Source: CAYOKT01 sp964404605 (GTDB taxonomy: Bacteria > Electryoneota > Electryoneia > Electryoneales > Electryoneaceae). From it: a stretch of 37,030 bases of DNA. Positions within the stretch are counted from its first letter, which is position 1, and every line of letters begins with the position of its first letter. The stretch spans positions 1 to 37,030 of the forward strand of contig CAYOKT010000023.1 in assembly GCA_964404605.1 (NCBI GenBank), written 5' to 3'. Below are positions 1-7,477 of the stretch, piece by piece. Below the pieces are notes generated by a model, which saw nothing but the letters and a program-made list of their open reading frames with translations, ran no database searches and was not told the origin of the DNA. Made by a program: the position numbers and the translations under genes.

Positions 1-222
1 GTGGAATCGGTTCCCGGATATGAGACCCGGGACTGAAGTTCCCGGGCCACCCGTCCGCGCCCGCCGGGGTGGAACCGGTTCCCGGATATGAGACCCGGGA
101 CTGAAGTTCCCGGGCCACCCGTCGTCGGCTACGGCGCGGCAGGCGCTACCGGGCGACCCCCTGCTGCTGGGGAGATGACGGGGGAGATGAGACCCGGGAC
201 TGAAGTTCCCGGGCCACCCGTC
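1..222. repeat. Three copies of a short palindromic (REP-like) repeat
   Basis: Two 55-bp units (1-55 and 69-123) differ at only a few bases. A third copy (188-222) keeps only the 35-bp core (21-55, 89-123, 188-222). The core is a hairpin with CCCGGGA and TCCCGGG arms. The array lies just downstream of the terminase gene, which ends at 230 on the minus strand, so it may also act as a transcription terminator. The outer sequence of the same core, in reverse complement, recurs at 6487-6678. No transposase is nearby. The array may continue beyond the left end of the window. Confidence 0.85.
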
Positions 223-229
223 GCAGGGG

Positions 230-1576
230 CTACCTCGTGGGCATTCCGCCCACCTTCGGGAGGGGCAGCGCCGGGGGGGCGGTATGGCGCGGGAGGTTGA
301 CGACGAGGTAGCGCAGGGCGTCCATCGGGTGGTCGTGCACGCCGTCCTTCTTCGGGGTCTCGCCGTCCTCCGCCCAGGCGTAGGCGTGGAACCCCTCGAT
401 CAGCGCCCGGCAGCGGCGGTCCACCCGCAGCCGCACCCGCCCGGCGGCGTCGAGCAGCAGCGCCCGCACCGCCTCGACCCCGGCGGAGATGGAGGAGCGG
501 CGTGCGACCACCTTGATCCCCGCGGCCTCCAGCCCCTCCACCGGCGAGATGCCGATGTCCATGTTCGCCTCGCCCGCCGGGTCCACCGCCGTCCAGGCGA
601 AGTCCGCTTCGCCCAGGCCGTACCGTGCATCCACCCGGCGGATCTCCCCGACCAGGTCGCCGAGGGGGAGACGGTCTCCGACGAGACAGTCGAAGACGAT
701 CAGCCCGCCGTCCGGGTGCTCCTCGGCCCAGACCACCGCCGGGTGCAGGTACCCGAAGTCGATTCCCCGGTAGAGGACCGTGCCGGGCTCGAGGCGGGGG
801 AGATAGGGCGCATCCAGCAGGTGAAGCCCCGGCTCGAACTGGTCGTACACCCGTCCCTCGGCCCCCTCGAAGCTGAGTTCCTGCTCCCGGCGCCAGCGCG
901 CGGCGGAGAGGCCCGAGCGCGCGGAGCGTTCCCACACTGCGTCGCGGGCCGGGTGCTGGCGGTAGTGGATGCGGTGCACCGTGAAGCGTCCCTCGCCCCC
1001 GTGCACCAGCCGGGAGAACACCCCCGCCGGGCCGTTGGGCGTGGAGACGCCGAGGAAACGCCCGCCGGCATCCACCGCCGGTTTCACCGCCGCCCAGATC
1101 TCCTCGTCGTGCGGCGTGAAGGCCATCTCGTCCCAGAACACCGTCCGCGGCGAGAGTCCGCGCACCGCGTGCGGCGCGGCGGGCAGGCTGAGAATCCGCG
1201 CGCCCCGTTCGGGGAAGGAGACCGTGCCGCTGAGCAGCTTCACCGGCTCGCCTCTCAACCCCTCGGGGAGGTGGTCGTAGAGGAAGCGGATCCTCTCGAT
1301 CAATTCCTTCGCCGAGCGCTCCTCCTTCGACAGCACGAGGTGCACCCCCGGCCCGGAGGAGAGCGCGCGGTGCAGCAGGCAGGCGCAGCCCACCCAGGTC
1401 ACGAGCATCTGGCGGCTCTTGACGACGAGGAGACGGTCGTGCCGCTCCAGCGCCTCCACCAGGGCCCGCACGAAGGACCACCCGGCGGGAAGAGGGCGCG
1501 GCTGGTCCTCCCCCGGATCGAAACTGTGGCAGAGGGCGAGAAACTCGCTCAGCGGGGGAAGCGATGGTTGGTTCAT
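230..1576 (-). CDS. Phage terminase large subunit (ATPase-nuclease)
   Basis: This is a 448-residue DNA-packaging motor protein. The N-terminal ATPase half has a divergent Walker A (VVKSRQMLVT, residues 51-60; Lys53 and the Ser-Arg-Gln series are typical of TerL) and a Walker B (TVFWDE, 145-150). The C-terminal RNase H-like nuclease half shows spaced acidic residues: Asp273 in GIDFGY, Asp332 in AVDPAG and Asp419 in DHPMDALRY. Length and domain order are normal for the family, so it looks intact. It is the last gene of a minus-strand head module, 53 bp after the preceding gene. The ATG at 1576 has only a weak ribosome site. No small terminase subunit or portal gene is visible before the window edge. 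The family call is strong; whether it belongs to a living prophage or a remnant is open. Confidence 0.88.
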   Translation of the reverse strand: MNQPSLPPLSEFLALCHSFDPGEDQPRPLPAGWSFVRALVEALERHDRLLVVKSRQMLVTWVGCACLLHRALSSGPGVHLVLSKEERSAKELIERIRFLYDHLPEGLRGEPVKLLSGTVSFPERGARILSLPAAPHAVRGLSPRTVFWDEMAFTPHDEEIWAAVKPAVDAGGRFLGVSTPNGPAGVFSRLVHGGEGRFTVHRIHYRQHPARDAVWERSARSGLSAARWRREQELSFEGAEGRVYDQFEPGLHLLDAPYLPRLEPGTVLYRGIDFGYLHPAVVWAEEHPDGGLIVFDCLVGDRLPLGDLVGEIRRVDARYGLGEADFAWTAVDPAGEANMDIGISPVEGLEAAGIKVVARRSSISAGVEAVRALLLDAAGRVRLRVDRRCRALIEGFHAYAWAEDGETPKKDGVHDHPMDALRYLVVNLPRHTAPPALPLPKVGGMPTR

Positions 1577-1629
1577 CGTATCTCACGAGCTGGGGTGGTC
1601 GTACATCCGGCGGGCGCCCCGCGGTGCGG

Positions 1630-2487
1630 CTACCAGACCGGGGGCGGCGAGGGGTTCGCGCCGCGGGTCGCGGGATGGGGCACGGGAGCGCGGAGGAACG
1701 GCGAGAGGGTCGCCATCGCGCGCTCCTCGTACCGCCGGGCGAGTTCCATCAGGCGGCGGGCGCGGTCATCGGCGGAAGCATCGCCGGAAGCCAACAGGGA
1801 GCGCAACGCGATGTCGTCGGCGATCGTCGCCAGGGTCCACTCGGTGGCGCCGATCCCCAACTCCACGTCGCTGCTCTCCGGGCCGTATTCGTCGCTGAGA
1901 CGGCCGGTGATCTTGGCCTCGACCTCGTCGATCGCCTGCTGGATCACGGTGTCGGTGATCCCGGAAGCCGTGGTCTCGTAGGCGATGATCAGCCGTGTCC
2001 GCGGCGGAATGCTCCCCTCCGGGAGGATCATGAGCAGGCCGGCGTCCGCATCCACCAGGTAATCCACTTCCATCTCGTAGAGGTGCATCGGCAGGCCCCA
2101 GGCGTACACCGTGCCGCCGGAGGGAATCGAGCCTCCCTCGAGGCGCCGCACCGAGCCGTCCTCGTCGCGAACGACGTAGTCCACGCTCTCCCGGTACCGT
2201 TGCAACGGGTAGGGGTCCTCCGCGACGACGAACGAGCGCGGGTAGAGGTTCTCCACCCCGGAGGGATACCAGGAGGTCCCGGTGAGGGTGAGGGTGAGCG
2301 GCCCGGTGGGCAGGACATCGAGCAGCGCGGAGACCCGCAGGCTGGTCTTCAGGATGAGCTGGTGGGGGAGCTGAATCTTCCCGCGTTCTTCGAGGTAAAT
2401 CGCCTCGAAGGCGTGCACCACCCGCCCCTCGGCGGTCAGCTCCTGCAGGTGCAGCTTGATGGTGTCGACATCGGTCCAGGCCATCAT
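1630..2487 (-). CDS. Putative phage structural/adaptor protein
   Basis: A 285-residue protein of the phage-head module. The start is one of two adjacent ATGs (2487 or 2484) behind an AAAGGAG site, and 2487 overlaps the stop of the preceding gene (TGATG), indicating translational coupling. The N-terminal two thirds are rich in predicted beta strands. The last ~100 residues (about 190-280) are helical: a helix beginning ITDTVIQQAIDEVEAKITGR, then a loop, then ATIADDIALRSLL and a charged helix. That layout resembles phage gp36/DUF1320-type head-tail adaptor proteins, but the resemblance is by eye and weak. A Pro-rich tail ends the protein. Position between capsid and terminase supports a virion role; the exact function is unknown. 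Confidence 0.6.
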   Translation of the reverse strand: MMAWTDVDTIKLHLQELTAEGRVVHAFEAIYLEERGKIQLPHQLILKTSLRVSALLDVLPTGPLTLTLTGTSWYPSGVENLYPRSFVVAEDPYPLQRYRESVDYVVRDEDGSVRRLEGGSIPSGGTVYAWGLPMHLYEMEVDYLVDADAGLLMILPEGSIPPRTRLIIAYETTASGITDTVIQQAIDEVEAKITGRLSDEYGPESSDVELGIGATEWTLATIADDIALRSLLASGDASADDRARRLMELARRYEERAMATLSPFLRAPVPHPATRGANPSPPPVW

Positions 2488-2858
2488 CACTCCTTTCCGA
2501 TGTACAGGGTCAGGGTCGCCTGGAGGAGGCTGTTCGCCCGGCACCCGCTCACCTGCAGCGGGGTCAGGAAACCGTTGACCACGAGGGAGACGGTGTAGGT
2601 GGGATCGATGTAGGTGGCGAGAAGGCTGACCCGGTCGGTGTCGCCGAGGGACAGGGTGTGCCGCCCGGTGCGCAGCGTTTCGCCGTCGTACACCGCCAGT
2701 TGCGTCGCCACGGCGAGGTTGTCCACCGGGAAGCCGTCCCCCTCCGCGCCCCCGGGACCGAGCAGCGCCACCGTCCCCGTGGTGACCGTGCGCGAGAAGC
2801 AGAGCAGCGTGGGGCTGAGTCGGGCCTCGAGGGTCGCGGCGGTGAGGTTCAGGGACAT
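2487..2858 (-). CDS. Small beta-rich protein of the phage-head module, unknown function
   Basis: A 123-residue protein starting at the ATG at 2858, preceded by GGAAGGAGAAC; an in-frame extension to 2930 exists but lacks a comparable ribosome site. The sequence is mostly alternating hydrophobic and polar residues (LAVYDGETLRTGRHTLSLGD, SLLATYIDPTYTVSLVV), which suggests a small beta-sandwich. There is no signal peptide, membrane segment or recognised motif. It follows the capsid-like gene by 76 bp and overlaps the next gene by one base. In phage head modules, genes of this size and position often encode cement or head-completion proteins; that is an inference from context only. Confidence 0.6.
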   Translation of the reverse strand: MSLNLTAATLEARLSPTLLCFSRTVTTGTVALLGPGGAEGDGFPVDNLAVATQLAVYDGETLRTGRHTLSLGDTDRVSLLATYIDPTYTVSLVVNGFLTPLQVSGCRANSLLQATLTLYIGKE

Positions 2859-2934
2859 CGGTTCTCCTTCCTGGATGGGGCGGACGGCCGCGTCCCGGCC
2901 ACGCCTGGGCGGGACCGGGACGGGCCGCATGCGG

Positions 2935-4020
2935 TCAGGCGGTGGCGTCGCTCAACTTGCGGGCGTCATCCACCATCACCGTGTACACCGCCTCCTTCGA
3001 GACGACCGCGGTCTCGAGCTTGCGCTCGATCACCTTGTCCGCCTCGATCATCAGCGGCTGGCTCACCGATTCACGCACGGCGAAGCGGCTGTCGAGAGCC
3101 ATCATCTTGCCCGCCACGGCGGCGGGCACCGCCACCAGCTTCGCGTTCACCGGGAGGAACCCGGCGTAGGAACCGCTGCGCTGGAACAGCTCGGCGGCGG
3201 TGAAGGTGTGCGGATCCTGGAACTGGCTCATGTTGAGGATGGTCTCGATGTCCGCGCGGGAGGCGAGCAGGTGGCTCATCTTCGCGGGCACATCGAAGCT
3301 CGAGGCGAGGTGCACCAGGTCCGTGTAGGTGAAGCTGCCGGCGGTGCCGTTGAAGACATCCTCCGCGGCCGGGCTGGTGCCGTCCCCCTCCTTCACCACC
3401 TTGTAGATGGAGTCGATCTCATCGTAGGCGAGCTGGGCGCCGATCCACCACAGGAACACCCGGAACTCCGCCAGCTTCTGGTTCTTCACGATGCGGTAGG
3501 AGAAGTCGAACTGGCGGCCGCGGTCGATGATCGCCGCCTCCTTGTCCCGGTAGAGAAGCTGGACGCGGGGGTAGGCAGCCCCCCCGGAGGCGCGGCGTCC
3601 GGCGCTCTTCTTCGCCGCCTCCGTGCGCACGTAGATCGGGCGCACGGTCGGACCCTGCTCGGGCACGCTCACCGCGACCAGCTCGCCGGGGTCCTGCACC
3701 ATCGTGTAGCCGTGACGGATCTCCCGCAGGATGTACTCCGGCAGGAGAATGAGGGCGCCGCCGACAAAGAACTGCTCCACCGTGATCGCCTCGCGCCCGG
3801 AGGCGATCACCTCGTGCACCGCGAGCTGACGCTCGAAGGCGTCCAGTTCGCAGGCGATGCGCCCCTCGGCGTCTCGAGGGCTGGGATCGAGGGTCTCGAG
3901 CAGCTCGCTCAGGGTGAGGCCGCGCTCCTGCGCCTCGTGGTAGAGCGCCAGGCTGCCGCCGCGCGACTGTTCGATGATCGTCGGCTTCAGCGCCTGGGCG
4001 CGGGAAAAGTCAAGGGCCAT
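2935..4020 (-). CDS. Major capsid protein-like
   Basis: A 361-residue protein at the position of the major head protein. The start at 4020 has a strong GGAAGGAGT site. The N-terminal ~80 residues are helical and charged, including the LSELLETLDPSPRDAEGRIA stretch. The remainder alternates strands and helices, and the C-terminal part (VNAKLVAVPAAVAGKMMALD, then VRESVSQPLMIEADKVIERK, then EAVYTVMVDD) has the strand-long helix-strand pattern seen at the end of HK97-fold capsid proteins. A terminase on the same strand supports the call. I cannot confirm the fold by reading alone. An encapsulin shell is less likely because terminase and cement-type genes flank it. Confidence 0.65.
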   Translation of the reverse strand: MALDFSRAQALKPTIIEQSRGGSLALYHEAQERGLTLSELLETLDPSPRDAEGRIACELDAFERQLAVHEVIASGREAITVEQFFVGGALILLPEYILREIRHGYTMVQDPGELVAVSVPEQGPTVRPIYVRTEAAKKSAGRRASGGAAYPRVQLLYRDKEAAIIDRGRQFDFSYRIVKNQKLAEFRVFLWWIGAQLAYDEIDSIYKVVKEGDGTSPAAEDVFNGTAGSFTYTDLVHLASSFDVPAKMSHLLASRADIETILNMSQFQDPHTFTAAELFQRSGSYAGFLPVNAKLVAVPAAVAGKMMALDSRFAVRESVSQPLMIEADKVIERKLETAVVSKEAVYTVMVDDARKLSDATA

Positions 4021-4298
4021 GTCGTACTCCTTCCAATCGGCCCGGGGGGCCGGCCGGTGGCCGGCCGCGCCGGGATTCCATGTTCACCATCTTGTCGCGG
4101 GGGACCGGGAGCGAAAGGCTGCGCCGTCACGCCGGTCCCGGGTTCCGGCAGGGTTCACCCCCGGCCGGCACACGCCGGGTGGGGCGTCGCGGGCGGAACG
4201 GATGCCGGACACCATGACAACCCGCAGGGGAGTCGCCCGTCCGAAAGCCCGCGCTCCTCCTCAAGGCCGGCGGCGCACCCGGTCGAGAGGCCGGGTGC
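4021..4298. terminator. Hairpin-rich spacer between cement-like and capsid-like genes
   Basis: A perfect inverted repeat (GCACCCGG at 4275-4282, CCGGGTGC at 4291-4298) sits directly after the stop of the upstream minus-strand gene. A second GC-rich hairpin (GGCCGGCC at 4048-4055 and 4059-4066) precedes the capsid-like gene. No clear T tract follows either, so partial termination or RNA processing that sets capsid level is plausible but unproven. I see no coding sequence here. Confidence 0.4.
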
Positions 4299-4739
4299 TC
4301 AACCGAGCCAGACGTCGCAGGTGTTGTTCGCCGTGTCCACGGCGATCACCTGCCCCTTCACCGGCGGGCCGCCGGCGGGCAGGTCCGCCGAGGCGGAAGC
4401 CTGGCGCACCGTGCCGTCCCCGGCCACCTCCACCATCTGGTTCACCTGGGGCGTCGGGCTGCTGGTGGTGAAGCGCGCCACGCCCCGCGCCTGCACTGCG
4501 CAGGTCGCCGGAACCGTGCTTCCCTCCAGCGTCTCCGTGGACACCCAGACCACCTTGCCGAACAGACGTTTTCCGGCCGAACCCTTGCCGACCTCGTTGT
4601 TCCCGGTGACCACGCAGGCGGTCTTTCCCGCTTCGAGGTCATCCTGGCCGAAGCTCTGGTCGGCGACGTCCAGAATGGTCATCGTCAGGAACGGTCCGCC
4701 GCCAACTCCCTCGTTGTCCGGGATGTAGGGCATACTCAT
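4299..4739 (-). CDS. Putative capsid cement/decoration protein (DUF2190-like)
   Basis: A 146-residue protein with a near-consensus AGGAGGAGCAGG site before the ATG at 4739; a second in-frame ATG lies at 4733. The sequence is Gly/Val/Thr-rich with many short strands (KTACVVTGNNEVGKG, LFGKVVWVSTETLEG, VEVAGDGTVRQASASADLPA, PVKGQVIAVDTANNTCDVWL). The alternation of short beta strands with 'G-V-A' turns and a closing strand resembles phage cement proteins that stud the capsid. The gene directly precedes the capsid-like gene, the common place for such proteins. The family call is by pattern only. No catalytic motif or signal peptide is visible. Confidence 0.5.
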   Translation of the reverse strand: MSMPYIPDNEGVGGGPFLTMTILDVADQSFGQDDLEAGKTACVVTGNNEVGKGSAGKRLFGKVVWVSTETLEGSTVPATCAVQARGVARFTTSSPTPQVNQMVEVAGDGTVRQASASADLPAGGPPVKGQVIAVDTANNTCDVWLG

Positions 4740-4780
4740 CCTGCTCCTCCTGTTCTGTTGTGATTCTGCAACAATCCGCG

Positions 4781-5152
4781 CTATCGCCCGCTGCGGTAGC
4801 GATACACCGGCAGGAGTCCGGCCGCACCCTGCGGCTCGGGCGGAACATCCTCGCGCCGGCCCCAGGCCTCGCGCAGCTCGGTGTCCAGCGCGTCATCCAG
4901 CGCCTCCAGCTCGGCGAGCGATCCCTCCCGGGCGCGGTTCATCTCCTCCTCGCCGCGGTGCAGCAGTTCGCACCGGGCCAACACCCTCGCGCGCAGACGC
5001 TCGAGCAGGCTGTCGCGCTCGCGGACGGCCTCGGGACGGTTCTTCAGTTCGTCGGCGGCATAGCGCAGGAGAAAGGCGAGTTCATCGAGGTTCACCTCCT
5101 CGCCCGCCTCGCACATGTCCGCGGCGGCGATCAACTTCGGTGTCAGGTCCAT
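4781..5152 (-). CDS. Helical coiled-coil protein, first gene of the phage module
   Basis: A 123-residue, strongly charged helical protein starting at 5152 behind a GAGGGAG site. Residues ~18-100 look like two or three long amphipathic helices rich in Glu, Arg and Leu (for example ELAFLLRYAADELKNRPEAV and SLAELEALDDALDTELREAW). It ends in a Pro-rich, basic tail (VYRYRSGR). There is no recognised domain. Being first in the module, it might be a scaffold-like or small terminase-like protein, both of which are helical, but nothing in the sequence decides this. Confidence 0.6.
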   Translation of the reverse strand: MDLTPKLIAAADMCEAGEEVNLDELAFLLRYAADELKNRPEAVRERDSLLERLRARVLARCELLHRGEEEMNRAREGSLAELEALDDALDTELREAWGRREDVPPEPQGAAGLLPVYRYRSGR

Positions 5153-5901
5153 GTCACTCCCTCGTGTTGGATAAATGGAACAGACAGGTCGCGGCGGATG
5201 GCACCCCCGCGCCCCGGCCCGGTCCTCAGTCCGGCCGGCCGCGCGGGGCGGCGACTCACCGCACCCCTGCCATCACCAGCGTGAGCCCTCCGGGGACGGG
5301 CGGGCGCCCGCCCCCGGAGGCGGGTGTGTCCTCCAGGCGCCCAGTGGTGCCTGATACCGCATGACACCACCGGGCGGCCACGGGCGGAAAGGCGGGAAAC
5401 GCGCGGCGCTCAAGGGGCGGCGGGCCCGCGGGACACACCAGGCAGGACGCCGGAGCGGGGCGGCATGAAGGGCGGTTCTGCGCGTGGCGTCGCGCGTGGA
5501 GGGCGTTTGTCAAAGGCGCCGCGCGGACGAAGCTCCCCGGCATGGGGGGCCCGCGGGGCAGGCGGTGCGCGGGGGGGCATAGCGGGGGCATCCCCCACAC
5601 GGTCCGGGAAAGCGAAAACGTGGGGTCGAAATGATTGTGACAAAGAATCCGCTTCTCCGGCGGCCACCCACAAGGAAACTGAACATATGTTCAGCTCCTC
5701 GCGAAGAGAAGATAGGGTGTCGAAGATGTGTTGTCAAGAGCCAACAAGGGAAATCGCTCCCTGCGACTCCGCCGCCGTCCGAAAAACCGGGGAATCAAGG
5801 GGTTGGTTGTTGAGGGGAGACAATCAGGCGGCGGGGAAAGGTTGCGTCCGCGCCGCCCTGTGTGTAGCTTGTTTCCAACAGCAGGAGAACCGGAGAGCAG
5901 A
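5153..5901. promoter_or_regulatory. Divergent intergenic region with a LexA-like palindrome
   Basis: About 750 bp lie between the leftward phage module and the rightward XRE regulator; no convincing gene is present. A perfect 16-bp palindrome, CTGAACATATGTTCAG, lies at 5679-5694. It contains GAAC-N4-GTTC, the Gram-positive LexA core. Together with the next base it also matches, at all but one position, the Myxococcus LexA consensus as I remember it. A weak sigma-70-like pair (TTGCGT at 5842-5847, TAGCTT at 5865-5870, 17-bp spacer) precedes the XRE gene. The location suits SOS or repressor control of a prophage, but LexA binding is inferred. Confidence 0.5.
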
Positions 5902-6393
5902 ATGCCGCCACCGCCGGACGCCGCCGCCTTCGGCCGGGGCGTGCGAAACGCCCGCCGCCGCGCCGGCCTCACCCAGCAGCAGCTCGCCGCGCGCACCGGT
6001 CTCGACCGGGCGACCATCAGCCTGATCGAGAACGGTCACGAGCAGCCGCGCGCGGACACCATGTTCCGCCTCGCGGAGGTGCTCGCGGTCAACCCGGCGG
6101 ACCTCTGGCGGCTCGGGCAGGAAGGGACGCCGGACGGAGCGGCTGAACCCTCCCGGGAGCGCGAAACCGGCGGCCCCGGCGCCCGTTACGAGCCGCTGGC
6201 GGAGCCGCACCTGCACCCGGGCCTCGAGGAGTTGCTCTCCGATGATACCACCCGCCTGATGCTCGGGCTCAGCGCCGAGGAGGAGCGGATGCTGCGCTCC
6301 ATCCGCACCCGCAGCGAGGTGCCGCTGTCGAAGGAGTTCTTCCTCGATGTCCTGGTCGCCTACCGCCGCCACCGCCGCGAGGCGGACGGCTGA
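5902..6393 (+). CDS. XRE-family helix-turn-helix regulator
   Basis: A 163-residue DNA-binding protein. Residues ~10-66 form a classic XRE/Cro-CI helix-turn-helix (VRNARRRAGLTQQQLAARTG, LDRATISLIENGHEQPRADT, then MFRLAEVLAVNPADLWRLG). The C-terminal ~95 residues hold a Pro/Gly linker and a helical segment (MLGLSAEEERMLRSIRTRSE, then FFLDVLVAYRRHRRE) that may dimerise. I chose the ATG at 5902 because GGAG lies at 5892-5895 and the domain begins right after it. It is transcribed away from the phage-head module and may act as its repressor, or it may be an ordinary host regulator. No peptidase domain like that of LexA-type repressors is visible. Its stop codon lies inside the first of two 98-bp direct repeats. 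Confidence 0.82.
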   Translation: MPPPPDAAAFGRGVRNARRRAGLTQQQLAARTGLDRATISLIENGHEQPRADTMFRLAEVLAVNPADLWRLGQEGTPDGAAEPSRERETGGPGARYEPLAEPHLHPGLEELLSDDTTRLMLGLSAEEERMLRSIRTRSEVPLSKEFFLDVLVAYRRHRREADG

Positions 6394-6824
6394 GGAGATC
6401 TCCCTTTTACACCTCCCCGGGAAGCAACCGCCGCAGGTCCGCTTCTCCGCCCGCCCCTCTCCCTCCGCCCGCGACCAAACGGCGCCGACGGGTGGCCCGG
6501 GACTTTTCGCCACGGCGCAGCATAGCGAAGCCGGGCAGTCCCGGGTCTCATCTCCACCGTTTACAAGGAGTTGCACCCCAGCGACGGGTGGCCCGGGACT
6601 TTTCGCCACGGCGCAGCATAGCGAAGCCGGGCAGTCCCGGGTCTCATCTCCACCGTTTACAAGGAGTTGCACCCCAGCGGGTAAGCCGGGCGCGCCTGCC
6701 ACGGCGCTCGCCGCGCGGCGGGCGGGTGAGGAGGTCTCCCCCTTGCACCTCCCCGGGAAGCAACCGCCGCAGGTCCGCTTCTCCGCCCGCCCCTCTCCCT
6801 CCGCCCGCGACCAAACGGCGCCGA
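6391..6824. repeat. 98-bp direct repeats bracketing a tandem array
   Basis: The segments 6391-6488 and 6727-6824 are nearly identical over 98 bp. The first begins at the stop codon of the XRE gene. Between them lie two exact 96-bp tandem units and a ~48-bp spacer. The layout suggests a local duplication of the XRE gene's 3' flank with repeat material inserted between the copies. No transposase or integrase is present. After the second copy, 6841-6866 holds a GC-rich hairpin centred on GGGGAGATTCTCCCC. Confidence 0.85.
6487..6678. repeat. Two identical 96-bp tandem repeats carrying a REP-like palindrome
   Basis: Units 6487-6582 and 6583-6678 appear identical. Each starts with GACGGGTGGCCCGGGA and later carries CAGTCCCGGGTCTCATCTCC. 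These are the two ends, in reverse complement, of the palindromic repeat at 1-222, but the short loop is replaced by ~30 bp that itself holds TTCGC/GCGAA arms. Each unit ends with AAGGAGTTGCACCCCAGC. The array therefore belongs to the same repeat family as the left edge of the window. Confidence 0.85.
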
Positions 6825-7004
6825 AGACCGGACCCCTGCCCGCCGCCGGGGAGATTCTCCCCGGCGGCCGGATTCTCCCCGGTCGGGACCAAGACTCAGC
6901 GCACACCGGAACCCCGGCACAACCCGCTGCAAGGTTCGTATTCCCAGCGCCTTGAAGCCACTGCTACAGTCATCGTTCCCCTCGTTCTCTCCCTCTTATC
7001 AGGG

Positions 7005-7020
7005 TGGCACGGACGTTGCA
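7005..7020 (+). promoter_or_regulatory. Consensus sigma-54 (-24/-12) promoter
   Basis: TGGCACGGACGTTGCA at 7005-7020 matches the RpoN consensus (TGGCAC-N5-TTGCA) at every defined position. Transcription would start near 7032, about 60 nt before the first gene (7092). The downstream operon encodes an NtrC-family sigma-54 activator, so autoregulation is likely. I did not find a clear paired activator-binding site upstream; GCACC-containing half-sites occur only inside the 96-bp repeats. Confidence 0.85.
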
Positions 7021-7091
7021 CATCACCAGCACAGGACAGCCAACGAACGGGCGCGGCGGCCTCGCCGGCGCGCGAACGAGGAGGAAGGAGA

Positions 7092-7385
7092 ATGGACACC
7101 ACGCGAGGGAAACTCAAGGGGCTCTGCATGACCTGCAATCATGCCGGTACATGCTCCTATCTCGCCCGCGCCGACGGCCCCATCTGGCACTGTGAAGAGT
7201 TCGACGACAGCGGTCCCGCGGGGAACGAGTCCGCGAACCCCGTCCCGCCGGCCCTCGAAGCCGACCCGCAGCCGGCCGGCACGAACGAGGGACCGCTGGG
7301 GATATGCAGCAACTGCGCCCACCTGGCGGACTGCACCTTCCCGAAACCGCCCGGCGGCGTATGGTACTGCGAGGAGTACGAATAA
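7092..7385 (+). CDS. Small protein with a duplicated Cys-rich (CxxC) motif
   Basis: A 97-residue cytoplasmic protein, ATG at 7092 with an AGGAAGGAGA site. It is an internal duplication: GLCMTCNHAGTC (about residues 10-21) and GICSNCAHLADC (about 70-81), each followed ~12 residues later by W-x-CEEFD or W-x-CEEYE. Each repeat thus supplies four cysteines (CxxC, then C, then C), which fits a small zinc-binding knuckle, or less likely an iron-sulfur site. The ~45-residue linker is Pro/Ala-rich and probably disordered. It is the first gene behind the sigma-54 promoter and lies 92 bp before glutamate dehydrogenase. I do not know its function; an accessory or regulatory partner of the dehydrogenase or kinase is possible. 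Confidence 0.8.
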   Translation: MDTTRGKLKGLCMTCNHAGTCSYLARADGPIWHCEEFDDSGPAGNESANPVPPALEADPQPAGTNEGPLGICSNCAHLADCTFPKPPGGVWYCEEYE

Positions 7386-7477
7386 CGCCGGGGGGACGAT
7401 TCCGCCATGAAGGGTTCTACCGGCCGTTTCCGGCGAAAGCCGCATCGAGGGTTCTCCACCAGGATACGAGGTGTATC

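Noticed and set aside
129..1586. A 485-codon frame overlapping the terminase on the same strand
   Set aside because: The alternative frame is Gly/Arg/Pro-rich with no motif; the 230-1576 frame has Walker A, Walker B and nuclease acidic residues.
2935..4020. Encapsulin nanocompartment
   Set aside because: The neighbours are terminase and cement-like genes rather than a cargo enzyme, so a phage capsid is the simpler reading.
6487..6678. CRISPR array
   Set aside because: Only two adjacent 96-bp units with no variable spacers, and no cas gene nearby.
1..7000. Insertion sequence or transposon ends
   Set aside because: Repeats are present, but I found no transposase, integrase or target-site duplication in the window.
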